Source: Paraescarpia echinospica
Taxonomy: Eukaryota; Annelida; Polychaeta; Sabellida; Siboglinidae
DNA: 64,000 nucleotides
Assembly (NCBI GenBank): GCA_020002185.1
Contig: CM034539.1
Span: forward strand, 32,545,739-32,609,738
Direction: 5' to 3'
The notes beneath the pieces were generated by a model. It was not told the DNA's origin, did not search any database, and saw only the letters and a program-made list of their open reading frames with translations. Shown here in pieces: positions 11,410 to 22,215 of the stretch; within the stretch, counting starts at the first letter, position 1, and each line of letters opens with the position of its first letter. Position numbers and translations under genes: made by a program.

Positions 11410-12032
11410 CAGGGTTTCCGCCAGAAAAAATAATTTGGGTACGTAGTTAGTCAATTGTGAGACTGCGGAACTGGCAGGCTAAGCCTGCCATGGGAGGGGG
11501 GTGTGGGGGCCCTCCCCAGAAAAAAATTGATTTCTAGATGCTCGGAGAAGTGATTACCCGGCATTTGGAGTTGGAAATCCCGCTCGGCTCATGCTGATCA
11601 TTTCGTAGGAAAATGAATAATAAATGTAAGTCAGCAGAAAAATTGGAAACTAGTATGGTATCTTGTTGGGTTATTTTTCTTCACCAAGAAACAATGAATA
11701 CTCGAAAACATCCCAAAAAATGTACAGCCATGGCAGAATGCCGTATTCTTTACACGAAGCCTACCAATATACCAGTATGCCATGTTCTATCCTGAGGTGA
11801 AGGCTTCAATCCCGCAGTGAATACCACGTTTAGCCAATCACAGAATAGCTAGCATAAACGTGTTGGCACAGGCTCATTCTTCACCTTTAAAAACTTCATC
11901 AAGTATGAGTTTCATTGTACAGAATATTAAACACAATTTTTAAATCTGGATTTATTTTGGGTACGTATCTGTACCCTAGAATTATTTTTGGATACGTAAT
12001 TTTACCCTTTTACCCTACTGGCGGAAACACTG
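11410..12032. mobile_element. hAT-like MITE
   Basis: The 623-bp element has 15-bp terminal inverted repeats CAGGGTTTCCGCCAG (left) and, as reverse complement, CAGTGTTTCCGCCAG (right). CAG(G/T)G starts are typical of hAT elements. The flanks share gcagc (11405-11409 and 12033-12037), shorter than a perfect 8-bp hAT duplication. There is an internal inverted motif, gggtacgta, near both ends, and a G-rich stretch at 11495-11515. It encodes no transposase. Confidence 0.6.
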
Positions 12033-12479
12033 GCAGCATTCAGATTGTGAGCACCTTTTCGGGCTGATTTTAAAAGGAAATTTGGCTGGCGATATACCTT
12101 CAGCATATCTATTCTACTTCTAGTATTAGTATCATTGTACTAAATGTAAGGAACACACTTTCTTAGATAACATAAGGTCAAGAGGTCAATCAGGTTATAG
12201 GTGGAGCTGAATCAGCTGATGTTATATTGTGCACAGCACTCTTCAAAATACTATCCAGAACTACATAGTCATAGACATTTACACAATAGATGTCGTAATT
12301 GGTATGTACACCAGTGTTCAGGTGACTCTTATCTCTGCATAATAATTACTCACCTTTATAGCAACCTTGGACTATTATAGTATTAATGACGACAACACTG
12401 TAGAACCCAAAATTGTAATGTCTCTGTTAAAGGGGGTAAACAAAGGTAAAAGTAATAAATTGTGACATGTAATACATTT
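12033..12479. other. Intergenic, no gene recognised
   Basis: A short AT-rich stretch between the hAT-like MITE and the decayed coding relic. I see nothing in it. Confidence 0.4.
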
Positions 12480-12768
12480 TATTATATGGGCAATTCCTCT
12501 GTGACGGACGTTACATGGTCGGAGGTCATTTCAGCTGCCCTGATTGCTAGAGTAGTACCCCTAGGAACTTTGCCCTGTGTATGAGACTTGCCAATGTCCA
12601 AGTCTATTTGGTGCCACAGGGAAAAGTGCCTAGGAATTTTTATGGCTTGGTGGGTAATCAGAAATATGTGTGTGACAGACGTCACTTCAAAAAGGCTATG
12701 GGTAAACACCAACTAACATTATTTCCAAATTGTGTGAAACCCTTAAATTGTACAAATAAATGTTTGCC

Positions 12769-13083
12769 CTTGGAGTGAAGGTAGCCTGGCTCTAGAAGAC
12801 TACCTTGGAGTGAAGGTAGCCTGGCTCTAGAAGACTACCTTGGAGTGAAGGTAGCCTGGCTCTAGAAGACTACCTTGGAGTGAAGGTAGCCTGGCTCTAG
12901 AAGACTACCTTGGAGTGAAGGTAGCCTGGCTATAGAAGACTACCTTGGAGTGAAGGTAGCCTGGCTCTAGAAGACTACCTTGGAGTGAAGGTAGCCTGGC
13001 TCTAGAAGACTACCTTGGAGTGAAGGTAGCCTGGCTCTAGAAGACTACCTTGGAGTGAAGGTAGCCTGGCTATAGAAGACTGC
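12769..13083. repeat. 35-bp minisatellite, exactly 9 copies
   Basis: Nine units of cttggagtgaaggtagcctg plus gctctagaagactac run head to tail with almost no divergence. Copies 5 and 9 both carry ctatagaag instead of ctctagaag, four units apart, suggesting a 4-unit block duplication. The array interrupts the minus-strand VTSVT relic. Confidence 0.95.
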
Positions 13084-14156
13084 CAGTTACAATTCAGCTT
13101 GAAAACAAGAGTATAAGGACAATTATTACATAATTGTGTGTGAAGGACGTTATGTGACGGACGTTACATTTTGTCCACTGACATAAAATGAAGTTCTGTG
13201 TCCATAAAAAGCAGTACATTGTCCACTGCTGTGATGATAAAAGCATTTTAATGCATGATGTGGATTTTGATGACTTTTAACTAAACTTTCACAGACTTTC
13301 AAAATTATACAAAGCCACCGACGATTTACCAATATATATATAGTCTCTCGTACATTTCTGTCATGCAACAGCCTGCAATTATTCTAAAGGTAAAGTTCAT
13401 CTAAAAACTGTCAAGTTGAAGACAAACACAGTTCCCTAAATGGTTACACAAGGGTCTACAAATAAAAAAAAACAGTCCAAAGCATCACTCCCTGTTAAAA
13501 GTTACAAGTCCTATCCGGGTGCATTTTTAGATTACCATTGCATGAAAATCTTTCATACAGGTCACAGTAGTAGCTGGCATCATGTGGTATGGATTCATTC
13601 AAACTCAATAGCTGCGGAAAGATCTGTCTGATTTTAATATACCATCTTGTATCATATTCAGGACTACTGTGGCCTTGTATCAAAATATACGGTTAACCGA
13701 AATTGAGGAAACTTGCCCCTACAGTGATCCCTTTCAACGATTGTGGTGGGTGGCGGCAGCTTTTTCTTCATCTTCTCTCTATCATAGAAGATCTTGTCCT
13801 CTTTGGAAGGCCATTTCCAGGTGGTACCAGCTCGGTGCATAATGCTCACTTCGTAATTCCAACATGAATCTGCTTTACCTCTCCAAGAACGAGTTCAGGT
13901 TAAAATATCATCATTCTGCAGCTGTCATCTGGTGGTAATTAGTGACACCACCTTTTGTTCTAAAGATGCTGAATGATAAAAACAATAGAAGACTTCTTGA
14001 CTTATAGTAATGTGACGGACATTACTGGATCCACTTTTTCCTATGATGGACGTTACATGTCACGGATGTTATAGTTTTCTTTCCTCTCAAATTCAAATCA
14101 CGTAATTTCAAGACTGACTGACATTTATTAACTTTGCCTTGGTAACATGTTCATAT

Positions 14157-14659
14157 TTTTTATTACTGAACATTCTTCAGGATAGTTCGTTTTCAAATCA
14201 GAAACTTTCATTTTTCATATCCAAGATGATTAATTTACCTGGTAGAGGCTTTCATCAACGTATCACGTCAACTTCATCAGTACCGATGACGCTGAATGAC
14301 GTCATCGTACACGTGAGGCAGTTCGTAATTGCCCTTGTCTCTGTTGATGGGTGTTCTGGTTTTCCTGATCCAGATGGCTTCCTTGATATGCCGAATTCTT
14401 CTGTTGGGTTCCTTGTCTACAATTTTCACTCCCTCCCAGTCTATGATGTGGTTTTCAGTTGTCGTATGGTCTCTAAGGGCGGATTTATTGATGGTAGACA
14501 TCAATCTTTTTTACCGCTCGTTGTGTATTTCTCATTTTTTGTGTACGATGACGTCATTCAGCGTCATCGGTTCTGATGAAGTCGACGTGATACGTTGACG
14601 AAAGCATCTACCAGGTAAATTAATCATCTTGGATATGAAAAATGAAAGTTTCTGATTTT
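14157..14659 (-). mobile_element. Internally deleted Penelope-like element with inverted arms
   Basis: A 503-bp insertion is flanked by a 12-bp target duplication ACATGTTCATAT (14145-14156 and 14660-14671). Arms of about 115 bp at about 14199-14313 and 14541-14655 are inverted copies. The centre, read on the minus strand, gives TTENHIIDWEGVKIVDKEPN and RRIRHIKEAIWIRKT then NRDKGNYELPHVYD. This is the C-terminal tail of the GIY-YIG nuclease region of Penelope-like elements. The RT and most of the endonuclease are gone. It is inserted in the VTSVT relic. Confidence 0.8.
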
Positions 14660-14740
14660 ACATGTTCATATGCCTTCTGATTTTTTTGTGACGGACGTTA
14701 CACTGACCGAGCACATTGCTTCAAATCCAATTTTTGGCTA

Positions 14741-15451
14741 CCTACTTTCAGAAAATATTTTAAGCTTTATTATTTAAACTGATGCTACCGACATTATAAA
14801 ATGAGTGAAATGAAGTGCCAAAGCCAGTTTGGTGTAGGTAATTTGAGAGGCTTAGTATTCCTATTTTTTGGTAGTCTGTAGCCTTGAAATTATGTGATAT
14901 GTGTTCATGCCAGAACCATAAGAAAAAAATGTGTGTCAACAAGAATTTTCTGTTTTTCTGCAAATTAGGGATCTTGTGAATAAATTTTGACCCTTTGTAC
15001 AATTAAATAAAATGTTTTCCCTCATGTCCCTTGAGTCATGGAATTGCCCATATAGACTCATTGAAAGGGTATTCCATTTCGAGGAATAATCAAGATTTGA
15101 CAACTTTTGAATATTTTTGAAAAAGTAGATGTTCTGAGAGGTTTTGTTTCGGTGATCGTCATGTTATTGTATGGCAGAGACTTGATCATTGTCTTGCTAG
15201 TATGTACAGGGTAATTTGATACTACCGGCATGCAGAGTATGAATAAAGGTTTGTCACACAAGTTCGCAAACTTGGTCATCGTCACATAACGCGAGGAAAA
15301 TATATTAATAGAATAGCAGTGCACAAATCAAGCGAAGCAGATACTTATATGCACATTGGCAAACGTGCCGGAATAAACAGTGGGTTGATACTTGTGCTAG
15401 ATTTTATATCTCAAGAAAATGTGATAATAATATAACATACCGGTAATTTGT
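14741..15451. other. Intergenic, no gene recognised
   Basis: AT-rich; the open frames show no recognisable motif. Confidence 0.4.
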
Positions 15452-15637
15452 TAGTGGAACCTCCCTATTAAGGTCACCCTTTGGACTGGACAAAAGGACC
15501 TGAATAGCAAGGTGACCTTACTAGCGGAACTAATTTCCTAAACTTTTCTGTTAGGTAAACAATTTTGAACTGTCCTAGGTGACCTTAATTGAGAGGAAGC
15601 TTTATAACGAGGTGACCCTAAAGCAAGGTTGGACTGT
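15452..15637. mobile_element. pogo-like MITE
   Basis: The left end reads AGTGGAACCTCCCTATTAAGG then TCACC. The reverse complement of the right end reads CAGTCCAACCTTGCTTTAGG then GTCACC. The ends are imperfect inverted repeats of about 25 bp, with TA at each boundary. CAGT.(G/C)AACCT starts with TA duplications are typical of pogo/Tigger elements. A related end-like motif recurs at about 15945-15975 (gaggtgaccataaagcgagg). No transposase is present. Confidence 0.5.
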
Positions 15638-18600
15638 AATTAAAAATGACTTGTTTGTTATTGATAATGACTAGTGGACTAGTTAATGAACTTTTAGTGG
15701 TTGATGATGATATATAAGCGGCAACTTATTATTTCCAATCTAACCAACAGGTATTAATTCTTAGTTGTATTTATTATCAGCATTTCACTTTGTTGACTTT
15801 GCAGTTGTTTCCATAGAAATATTAATCCAGACCAGTTGCTGATAGGGCAGTTATTTATATATACAGCAAGACATTTTCTATACTTTACTGTTACAATTGA
15901 ATAATTTGGGACTGTCCTTAATTGTGATGTGGCTGTATTACTGAGGTGACCATAAAGCGAGGTTATAATGTGTATTTTTTATTATCTCCCTAATTAAAGT
16001 TACCTCCTTTATAATTTTTTTCTGACTCATTTCGGAATCATTTTATAAAACAGCAAACCTGTAATCAATATCAACTATGTGTTGGCCAACATGTTTATGC
16101 AAACTGGGTTGTTTATTATGAATCTTACGGTGAAATCAGCAGACAAACAAATACATTATTTTTGACTAGACCCAGGTGAAATTCAGCAAAAATAGCCTTC
16201 ATGACTCTGCCTCTAGGTATACTATAATTGCCATAATGTAAGGCTATTAGAGTTTTGAAAGGTTTCCGATCTATCGATTGGTGTTGGTGTCAATTCTTTC
16301 AATGGTTTTAACAAAAGTATGTACTCTTTTTAAAACTGACTGCATATACCATTACAACTTTTAACATACCTGATTTATGAATGGCTAAATTAATTCAGGA
16401 GGAATTTTTGAAAGTTGGACACCGGTATTGAACTTGGACTATATTGTGACTGATCAAACACAAAATAATTATGATGTCTGCCAATTTCTGGCAATGTTGT
16501 GAAATTTACGGTAAAATAATTGTAATAAGGGAACTGCTATGCATGCATATATATATATATATATATATAATATTTGGAAACAATTATTTCATTTATTACA
16601 GGTATTAAAAAGTTGCAAGAAACTCATGTTTCGAGAAAAGGTGTGAAGGATTTTTAATTTAATGTCCCACCAGCTACATTTACATTTAATATTTTGTCAT
16701 GGTTGAGTTTGCAACTTTGTAGTATGGGTGTACAAATAGTATCTGTTATTCTATTCTAAGTTGTATTCCTTATAGCCTTTTGATGATTAAATTAGTAACT
16801 TCCTGGATTCCCAGGCACTGTGAACAGGCTGGGCTTGTCACTGTATCTACTTCAGAGAAAGGTTTGATTGGCAACCTTGTGGTCGGGGAGCGGAGCGGGA
16901 TGCAATGGGGGATGGGGGTCATTACAGAAATTGTTTTTGTCAGGTAGGCAGCCCTGTCTAAGCCGTGGAGCAACGCTTGCTAACTAAATTAATTAATGTT
17001 GTGACTGATTTATAGTTTAACAATTGAAAAATTCACAGCAACATGAATACACAATGTTTTAATTAATAACTAACTTATGGCCATTGCATAATGACTTATT
17101 AGAGAAAATATTTGTAAATCTAATATTTTGTTTTAGAAATTAAACAAAATCGAACTGTAGTATTTCTAAATTTATGATATGGTACTTGTACAACCAAAAA
17201 TCGAATGCTTTAAAATTCCAAATATTACCTTCCATAGTCCATTATACGTTGTATACGATTTGTATACACACATTTTAATTGTATATAAAAATTGTGATTC
17301 CACATTAAATATGTTTGCTAATTTGTTATAGTTTTGTTAGTAATTTTATAAATTGTGGCAATAAAATGTGTTCTAATGAAACACCTTATATGTGCTATAT
17401 TGTAAATGGCATTAAAATGTGAATCACATGCTTTGAACAAAAAATATACATACAAATTAGGAATTCTCATTCAATACTTTTGATCATGCGTCCGATTGCA
17501 TGCCCTACTGCGCTTCGTAGCATGTAAGAAAAAAAATTGATCCTAGATGAGACCCTGCTTATAGGGTATGTAGCATGTATGTAGAACATATTTTTCTTTT
17601 TCTTGTGACTTGCTTAATCTCCATCATAGGGCAAGAAAACACATCTCTCACATTACCGACGTCATAGGGCATGTTCAAACATTAGTTATAGGGCATGTAG
17701 TACAAACATTGTCTTCATCGTAGGGCATGTAAAACATTTTTACATCTCATACTTAGGCATTTACAAGCATTAACTCCCTTGAAGGGCTTGTACAAACATA
17801 GTCTCCCTATCATGGGGTTTTGATTGTTTGCGGCATTATGCATGTTTTTTATGATTGCAAAATTATGTAAACCATTCACCAGTCAGATTGTTTATATAAT
17901 TTGCAATAATCTTAGAAAACATGCATCATTGCAAAAAAATGCTTTGTTAATTGGCTGGCACAAATACTTTGGGAAACCAGTCCCAGCGCCTCTATGTAGT
18001 ATTTATAATATCAAACTAACGACTAGGCTGATTTGATTCTGATGCTATAAACTGCCATGTTTTGATGTGTAGTTGTGCTAGAACATATATAATAATTATA
18101 CCTATAGAACATTAAAGATCGGGTATCAAACAATCCATGCTGAATGATCTGGGTCTCTCAATTCCATTTTGTTATCCATGTATGTGTCACCATGGATGAC
18201 CAATAATGATTATGGACATTGGCTCAAACAAACTGTCGCAGTATCAGTTAGGTCAGACATATGTCATCATATGCATTAATTTGAGTATGTGTCACCTTCT
18301 ATTTGGTACTTGTCATCATACATATTAGTCTAAATGTGTGTCACCATATGTCAGTATGTGTCACCACATGTATTAGCCTAAATATGTGTCACCATAGCTC
18401 AGGCATGGGTCACCATACATATTAGCTCAAGTAAGTGTCAATACGTCTGTTACCTCAAGTATGTGTCAGGTATGTGTCACCACATTAGCATAATATGGTC
18501 ACTATAACATGTCAGCTACATACACTTCAGATACAGCTACATTTATAAAGAGATAGACACCGTATTATATATATATATATATATATAATAGATTCATATG

Positions 18601-19614
18601 AAAAAAAGCCAATTAAATTTTTGTTATACTAAAAGTGGCTCCTGTGATAGTGACATGTTTTGTCTTAATAGGAGTCAATGATCCCATTTCACTGTTCTTT
18701 CTTTTATTACATTGTTTTTAATTAGTTATAATTAAGTTATGTTTACTAATAGTTGAAGTACACGATATTTTGACTATACTTGTACTCTTTGGGGTCAATA
18801 TAAACATCTTGTTCTTGTTCAGTGTCATCATATTATGTGTTAGCTGAAACCCATATGTCACCTCGCATGCATAAACTCGGCTATGTGTCACTATAATGTA
18901 TTACCTCAGGTGTGCATCACCACTCACCAGTTAGCTGTGTTTGCATTTTTGTTACACATCAAGTTCCTTGAAAATAAAAGACACACCAACACCAGGCTCA
19001 TTTGCAGCAAATATTTAATAATAAATAAATAAAAACACAGTTTATTTAAATAGTTTAAATTTCTGTATAATGATCAAAACCAATTGTTGAGTGATTATAA
19101 AGGTATGCAGTCTGTTTAGTGTCTGCACATAAAACATACTATTCACATAGTGTACATACTTTTCTTAAACCATCCCCTTGTGAAACGAAGAATCACTGCC
19201 CTATGACGTTGAATGAGGAGGCTATATGCCTGTATTTAAAAAGAATTTCATGAGGAAAAAATGCATACCTTGAATATTATATTATTTCCAACCATAGAAA
19301 TTATGCTGTGGTGTTGGCAAACCATGCGTCTTGTCTATAATCATAGAATTAATCTATATATCAATACAAAAACCAGTATGGGTATTATGCAATAACACCT
19401 TTCCCTTTACTATTAATATTTGACCTACACTGTTTGAAGGGTATTTTATATAATTATAATTAATATCCAGTCATGTACATTCAAAGTTAACTACTGAAAA
19501 AGATAACTAATAATTGATCGTCATATCGTCATCTGAACAAATTATCAAATCATAAATGTAACACTTATTGCAGACATGATTACTGTTTGTGACATAAGTA
19601 TCGTTGTGTTGCAG
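15638..19614. other. Long AT-rich intergenic or intronic stretch with decayed minisatellites
   Basis: No gene recognised. It contains (AT)n runs at 16547-16569 and 18566-18590. A decayed array built on tagggcatgtaaaacat lies at about 17560-17815. A second decayed array built on tatgtgtcaccatatgt lies at about 18175-18500, with outliers near 18850-18920. It may contain 5' UTR exons of the zinc-finger gene, which I cannot define. Confidence 0.5.
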
Positions 19615-19656
19615 ACCGGCGTGGTTGGGGTGAAAGGTCAACCGGAAGTTGTTAAT

Positions 19657-22215
19657 ATGGCGCGCAAGGGCATGAAAGTGGAGTGTGGCCATTGCAACTT
19701 TGTAGCCAGAACAGCAGCCGCAATGGAAGAACACATGAAAGAGCATGACACGGTCACGAGCGATGCCTATCCTGGTGATACATCGTATAGTACTATAGAT
19801 ACACTCTATAGCACTGAGCAGGAACACCATGCTGCTGGGTGCCAGGACGTCGATAGTTTTGGGACATCATCTGAAGAACTCCATGGCGAAACTAACCCAA
19901 CGCAAGATGGCGCATACGAACATTTTAAAGATGGTGTTTTGTACGAACCGTCTGAAACACAGCTTGACAGTATGCAAGATAGGTTAGAGGATGAACAGGT
20001 TCGTGTTAAATGTGAACACACGTCAAACGCCGAACTTTCTCGTAGTGACTCCAACCAAAGATGTCTGCTCAAAATCACAGAAGTCAGGTCGATCACAGAA
20101 GAAACAGAGAGTTACTCCGGTGACGACCAGGAAAGAGACTGCTCTACGGACACACAGTTTCAAATCATGCCTGTCCGAAGCATTAAACAAGAACCCGAGT
20201 TTCAATGTAAGAAAGAGCCCGTCGATGACCAAGAGGCAACACCACAGATGACATTTATCCAGTTCGGTGATCTTGGTGCAAGGAGCGACAGTGTATGTCC
20301 AATGGTGGCGCCAATTGCCGTAAAACAAGAGCCGGGTTGGGTGTCGTATCATCCTGTGTCGAGCGGCCACATCGACATGTCATTCCCTGCAGAGAAGAAA
20401 GAAAGCATCGATGTAGTCGGTTTCGGCGACGCAGACTCGGATGTGGACTCGGAGACCGACTGCGAACGTTCGTTGACGGAAGCCGTGCAGTTATCGCTGT
20501 GGCGCATCAAACGTCGTCGTCGCAACGCGGAAAAAGAGAGTTCGTCACAGGACGTGAAACGGAACGGCGAGGCATCGTGCGACCTCAAAGACAGGGTGTC
20601 GTCGTTTAGTGCAGTTGCGCCGAACCTCTTCGCCGCTCTCACGGAACCGGACGCAGAGACGCCATGCAAAACAACGGCGTCGGACAGTGAACACGACGAC
20701 AAGAAGCCGTTTGATCATCAGGACCACACGTACGCCGACACCGGCAGGCCGGGGTCGCTGACGTGCGCCCGAGTGCGAACGTTCGATGAGGTAATCCAGT
20801 CAGCGAGGAAGACGAGGCATCTGCGCCGACGACGTGCGCCGACGAGCATTGTGTGGCCGCAAGAGATCTACGCGGCGGCCGAAAGTCCTAAGACGGTAAA
20901 CAAACGGAAGTCACCAAACAATATTTCAGCGATTTTGGAAGCCTTGTCGCCGATTAAGAACTCGTACATCGGCGACACAGCTCGAACACCCGATGCGGCC
21001 GCAGATTTGCCGAGTCGGGGTGGCTCGCCACGAAGACCGACGCCAAAATCAGCCGTTAAAGCACTATCTTTCACGTCTGAATCCTCGCTGTACGTGTGCG
21101 CGATATGCCATATCTCTTTCGTGACGCGTACGGCTTTCTGTTCACACGTCATCAACTGCCATAAAGAGGTCGGTGGCCGACTGTATTACTGCGCCTATTG
21201 CACGTACGTTGCCATGGACATGGGCCTCGTGAAAAGCCACATGGACGAGGTGCATGGCAACCACGCGACGCGCGTTATCGCCGCAGGCCTCGACACTGAC
21301 ATGAGAGCTGAGAAGGACCACAAGGAACCCGTACCGACATTCGTGCAGATTCGAGTCAGTGACAGGGTGCAGCGGCGAAACGAAAACGCGCAATCGAAAG
21401 CGCACATTAACCCGGGCGCCTTCGTCGAGGCGGCGGTCACTCGCAAACGAAAGAAGCCGTTAAAGAAATCCAGCGACCTGCAGAGTAAACGCAACACCGC
21501 GGTCACGTCGGTGTCATACCCGTCCAACCGCAAGGCACGGAAGTCGCAGTCACTAGAACCTCGGCGCACGCGCTACATCTCGCCGGAAAAACACTCGTAC
21601 GTCGGCATCGAAAAGTCGCCGTCGTCGACACCCTCGTCGTGCGTCCAGTCACCGGATTGCTGGCAGGAGTACCCGGATGACAACGATCTGGACGACTGCG
21701 TCCCCGAGTTGGTTGACGACACGTGCTGTGAAATGTTCGAGAACAGTTTCCTGTCACTTGAGTGGGACCAGCGGGAAACGCTCGGTCGAACGCTGTACAG
21801 CGTATCAGATCCGTTCGAGACGGCGAACGATGCATCTGGTAAGGTTGTAGCCGTCAAACAGGAGCCGTTGAGTGACGCAATCGTTGATAGTAGTAACTGT
21901 GAACAAGGGTCGCGACGTTATTCGCGTCGGACGAGAAAACCGAAGCGGCCTCATTGTATGTGTGGTTCATGCGACGAGGAGTATACAATATCGCCGACGG
22001 GGGAAGCACACGAGACGTTCAGCCGTGTTGACCGGGCGAAAACACTCGACGCCGCGGCCGGTGATATATCATGTGATAGTTTGTTATTGTCGGAAGTGAG
22101 CGATAAAATGGTCGGAATGGCGTGGGAGGAGGACCCGAAGTTGAAAATGACGCCGATCGTGCGACTGTGCGATATCGTGATGGCGATAGTTGCCGGCGGT
22201 GGTGGCTACACATAA
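19657..22215 (+). CDS. C2H2 zinc-finger protein with SUMO-acceptor-like motifs
   Basis: A single large coding exon of 852 codons. I place the start at the ATG at 19657, because a good acceptor (gtgttgcag|accgg, exon start 19615) lies just upstream and MARKGMKVECG leads directly into the first finger. Three C2H2 fingers are visible: C10-C13-H26-H30, C481-C484-H497-H502 and C512-C515-H528-H533. Between and after them the chain is acidic, Ser/Thr-rich and low in structure, with four psi-K-x-E-like motifs (VKCEH, IKQEPEF, VKQEPGW, VKQEPLS) suggesting sumoylation. Basic patches (IKRRRRN, RRRRAP, KRKKPLKK) could be nuclear signals. GC content and CpG rise sharply relative to the flanks. It is probably a nuclear DNA-binding regulator. 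I do not recognise an ortholog. Confidence 0.85.
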   Translation: MARKGMKVECGHCNFVARTAAAMEEHMKEHDTVTSDAYPGDTSYSTIDTLYSTEQEHHAAGCQDVDSFGTSSEELHGETNPTQDGAYEHFKDGVLYEPSETQLDSMQDRLEDEQVRVKCEHTSNAELSRSDSNQRCLLKITEVRSITEETESYSGDDQERDCSTDTQFQIMPVRSIKQEPEFQCKKEPVDDQEATPQMTFIQFGDLGARSDSVCPMVAPIAVKQEPGWVSYHPVSSGHIDMSFPAEKKESIDVVGFGDADSDVDSETDCERSLTEAVQLSLWRIKRRRRNAEKESSSQDVKRNGEASCDLKDRVSSFSAVAPNLFAALTEPDAETPCKTTASDSEHDDKKPFDHQDHTYADTGRPGSLTCARVRTFDEVIQSARKTRHLRRRRAPTSIVWPQEIYAAAESPKTVNKRKSPNNISAILEALSPIKNSYIGDTARTPDAAADLPSRGGSPRRPTPKSAVKALSFTSESSLYVCAICHISFVTRTAFCSHVINCHKEVGGRLYYCAYCTYVAMDMGLVKSHMDEVHGNHATRVIAAGLDTDMRAEKDHKEPVPTFVQIRVSDRVQRRNENAQSKAHINPGAFVEAAVTRKRKKPLKKSSDLQSKRNTAVTSVSYPSNRKARKSQSLEPRRTRYISPEKHSYVGIEKSPSSTPSSCVQSPDCWQEYPDDNDLDDCVPELVDDTCCEMFENSFLSLEWDQRETLGRTLYSVSDPFETANDASGKVVAVKQEPLSDAIVDSSNCEQGSRRYSRRTRKPKRPHCMCGSCDEEYTISPTGEAHETFSRVDRAKTLDAAAGDISCDSLLLSEVSDKMVGMAWEEDPKLKMTPIVRLCDIVMAIVAGGGGYT

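Larger units (their letters stand above)
12480..14740 (-). pseudogene. Decayed protein-coding relic with repeated VTSVT peptides
   Basis: The 16-mer TGTGACGGACGTTACA occurs exactly at 12500, 13153 and 14687, and degenerately at 12671, 14011, 14044 and 14058. On the minus strand it reads V-T-S-V-T, giving for example EVTSVTHIFL, QNVTSVTHNV and TVTSVTCNV-like strings. Between them, 13850-13690 (minus) reads NYEVSIMHRAGTTWKWPSKE followed by DKIFYDREKM and LPPPT. From memory this resembles a Tudor/chromo-like segment of uncharacterised proteins in marine invertebrates. Frames are broken by stops and frameshifts, by a 35-bp minisatellite (12769-13083) and by a Penelope-like insertion (14157-14659). 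The function is not known, and the family recall is tentative. Confidence 0.45.

Noticed and set aside
12500..14702. Clustered CRE-like transcription factor sites
   Set aside because: The palindrome-like 16-mer is explained by a repeated VTSVT coding motif on the minus strand in decayed coding sequence.
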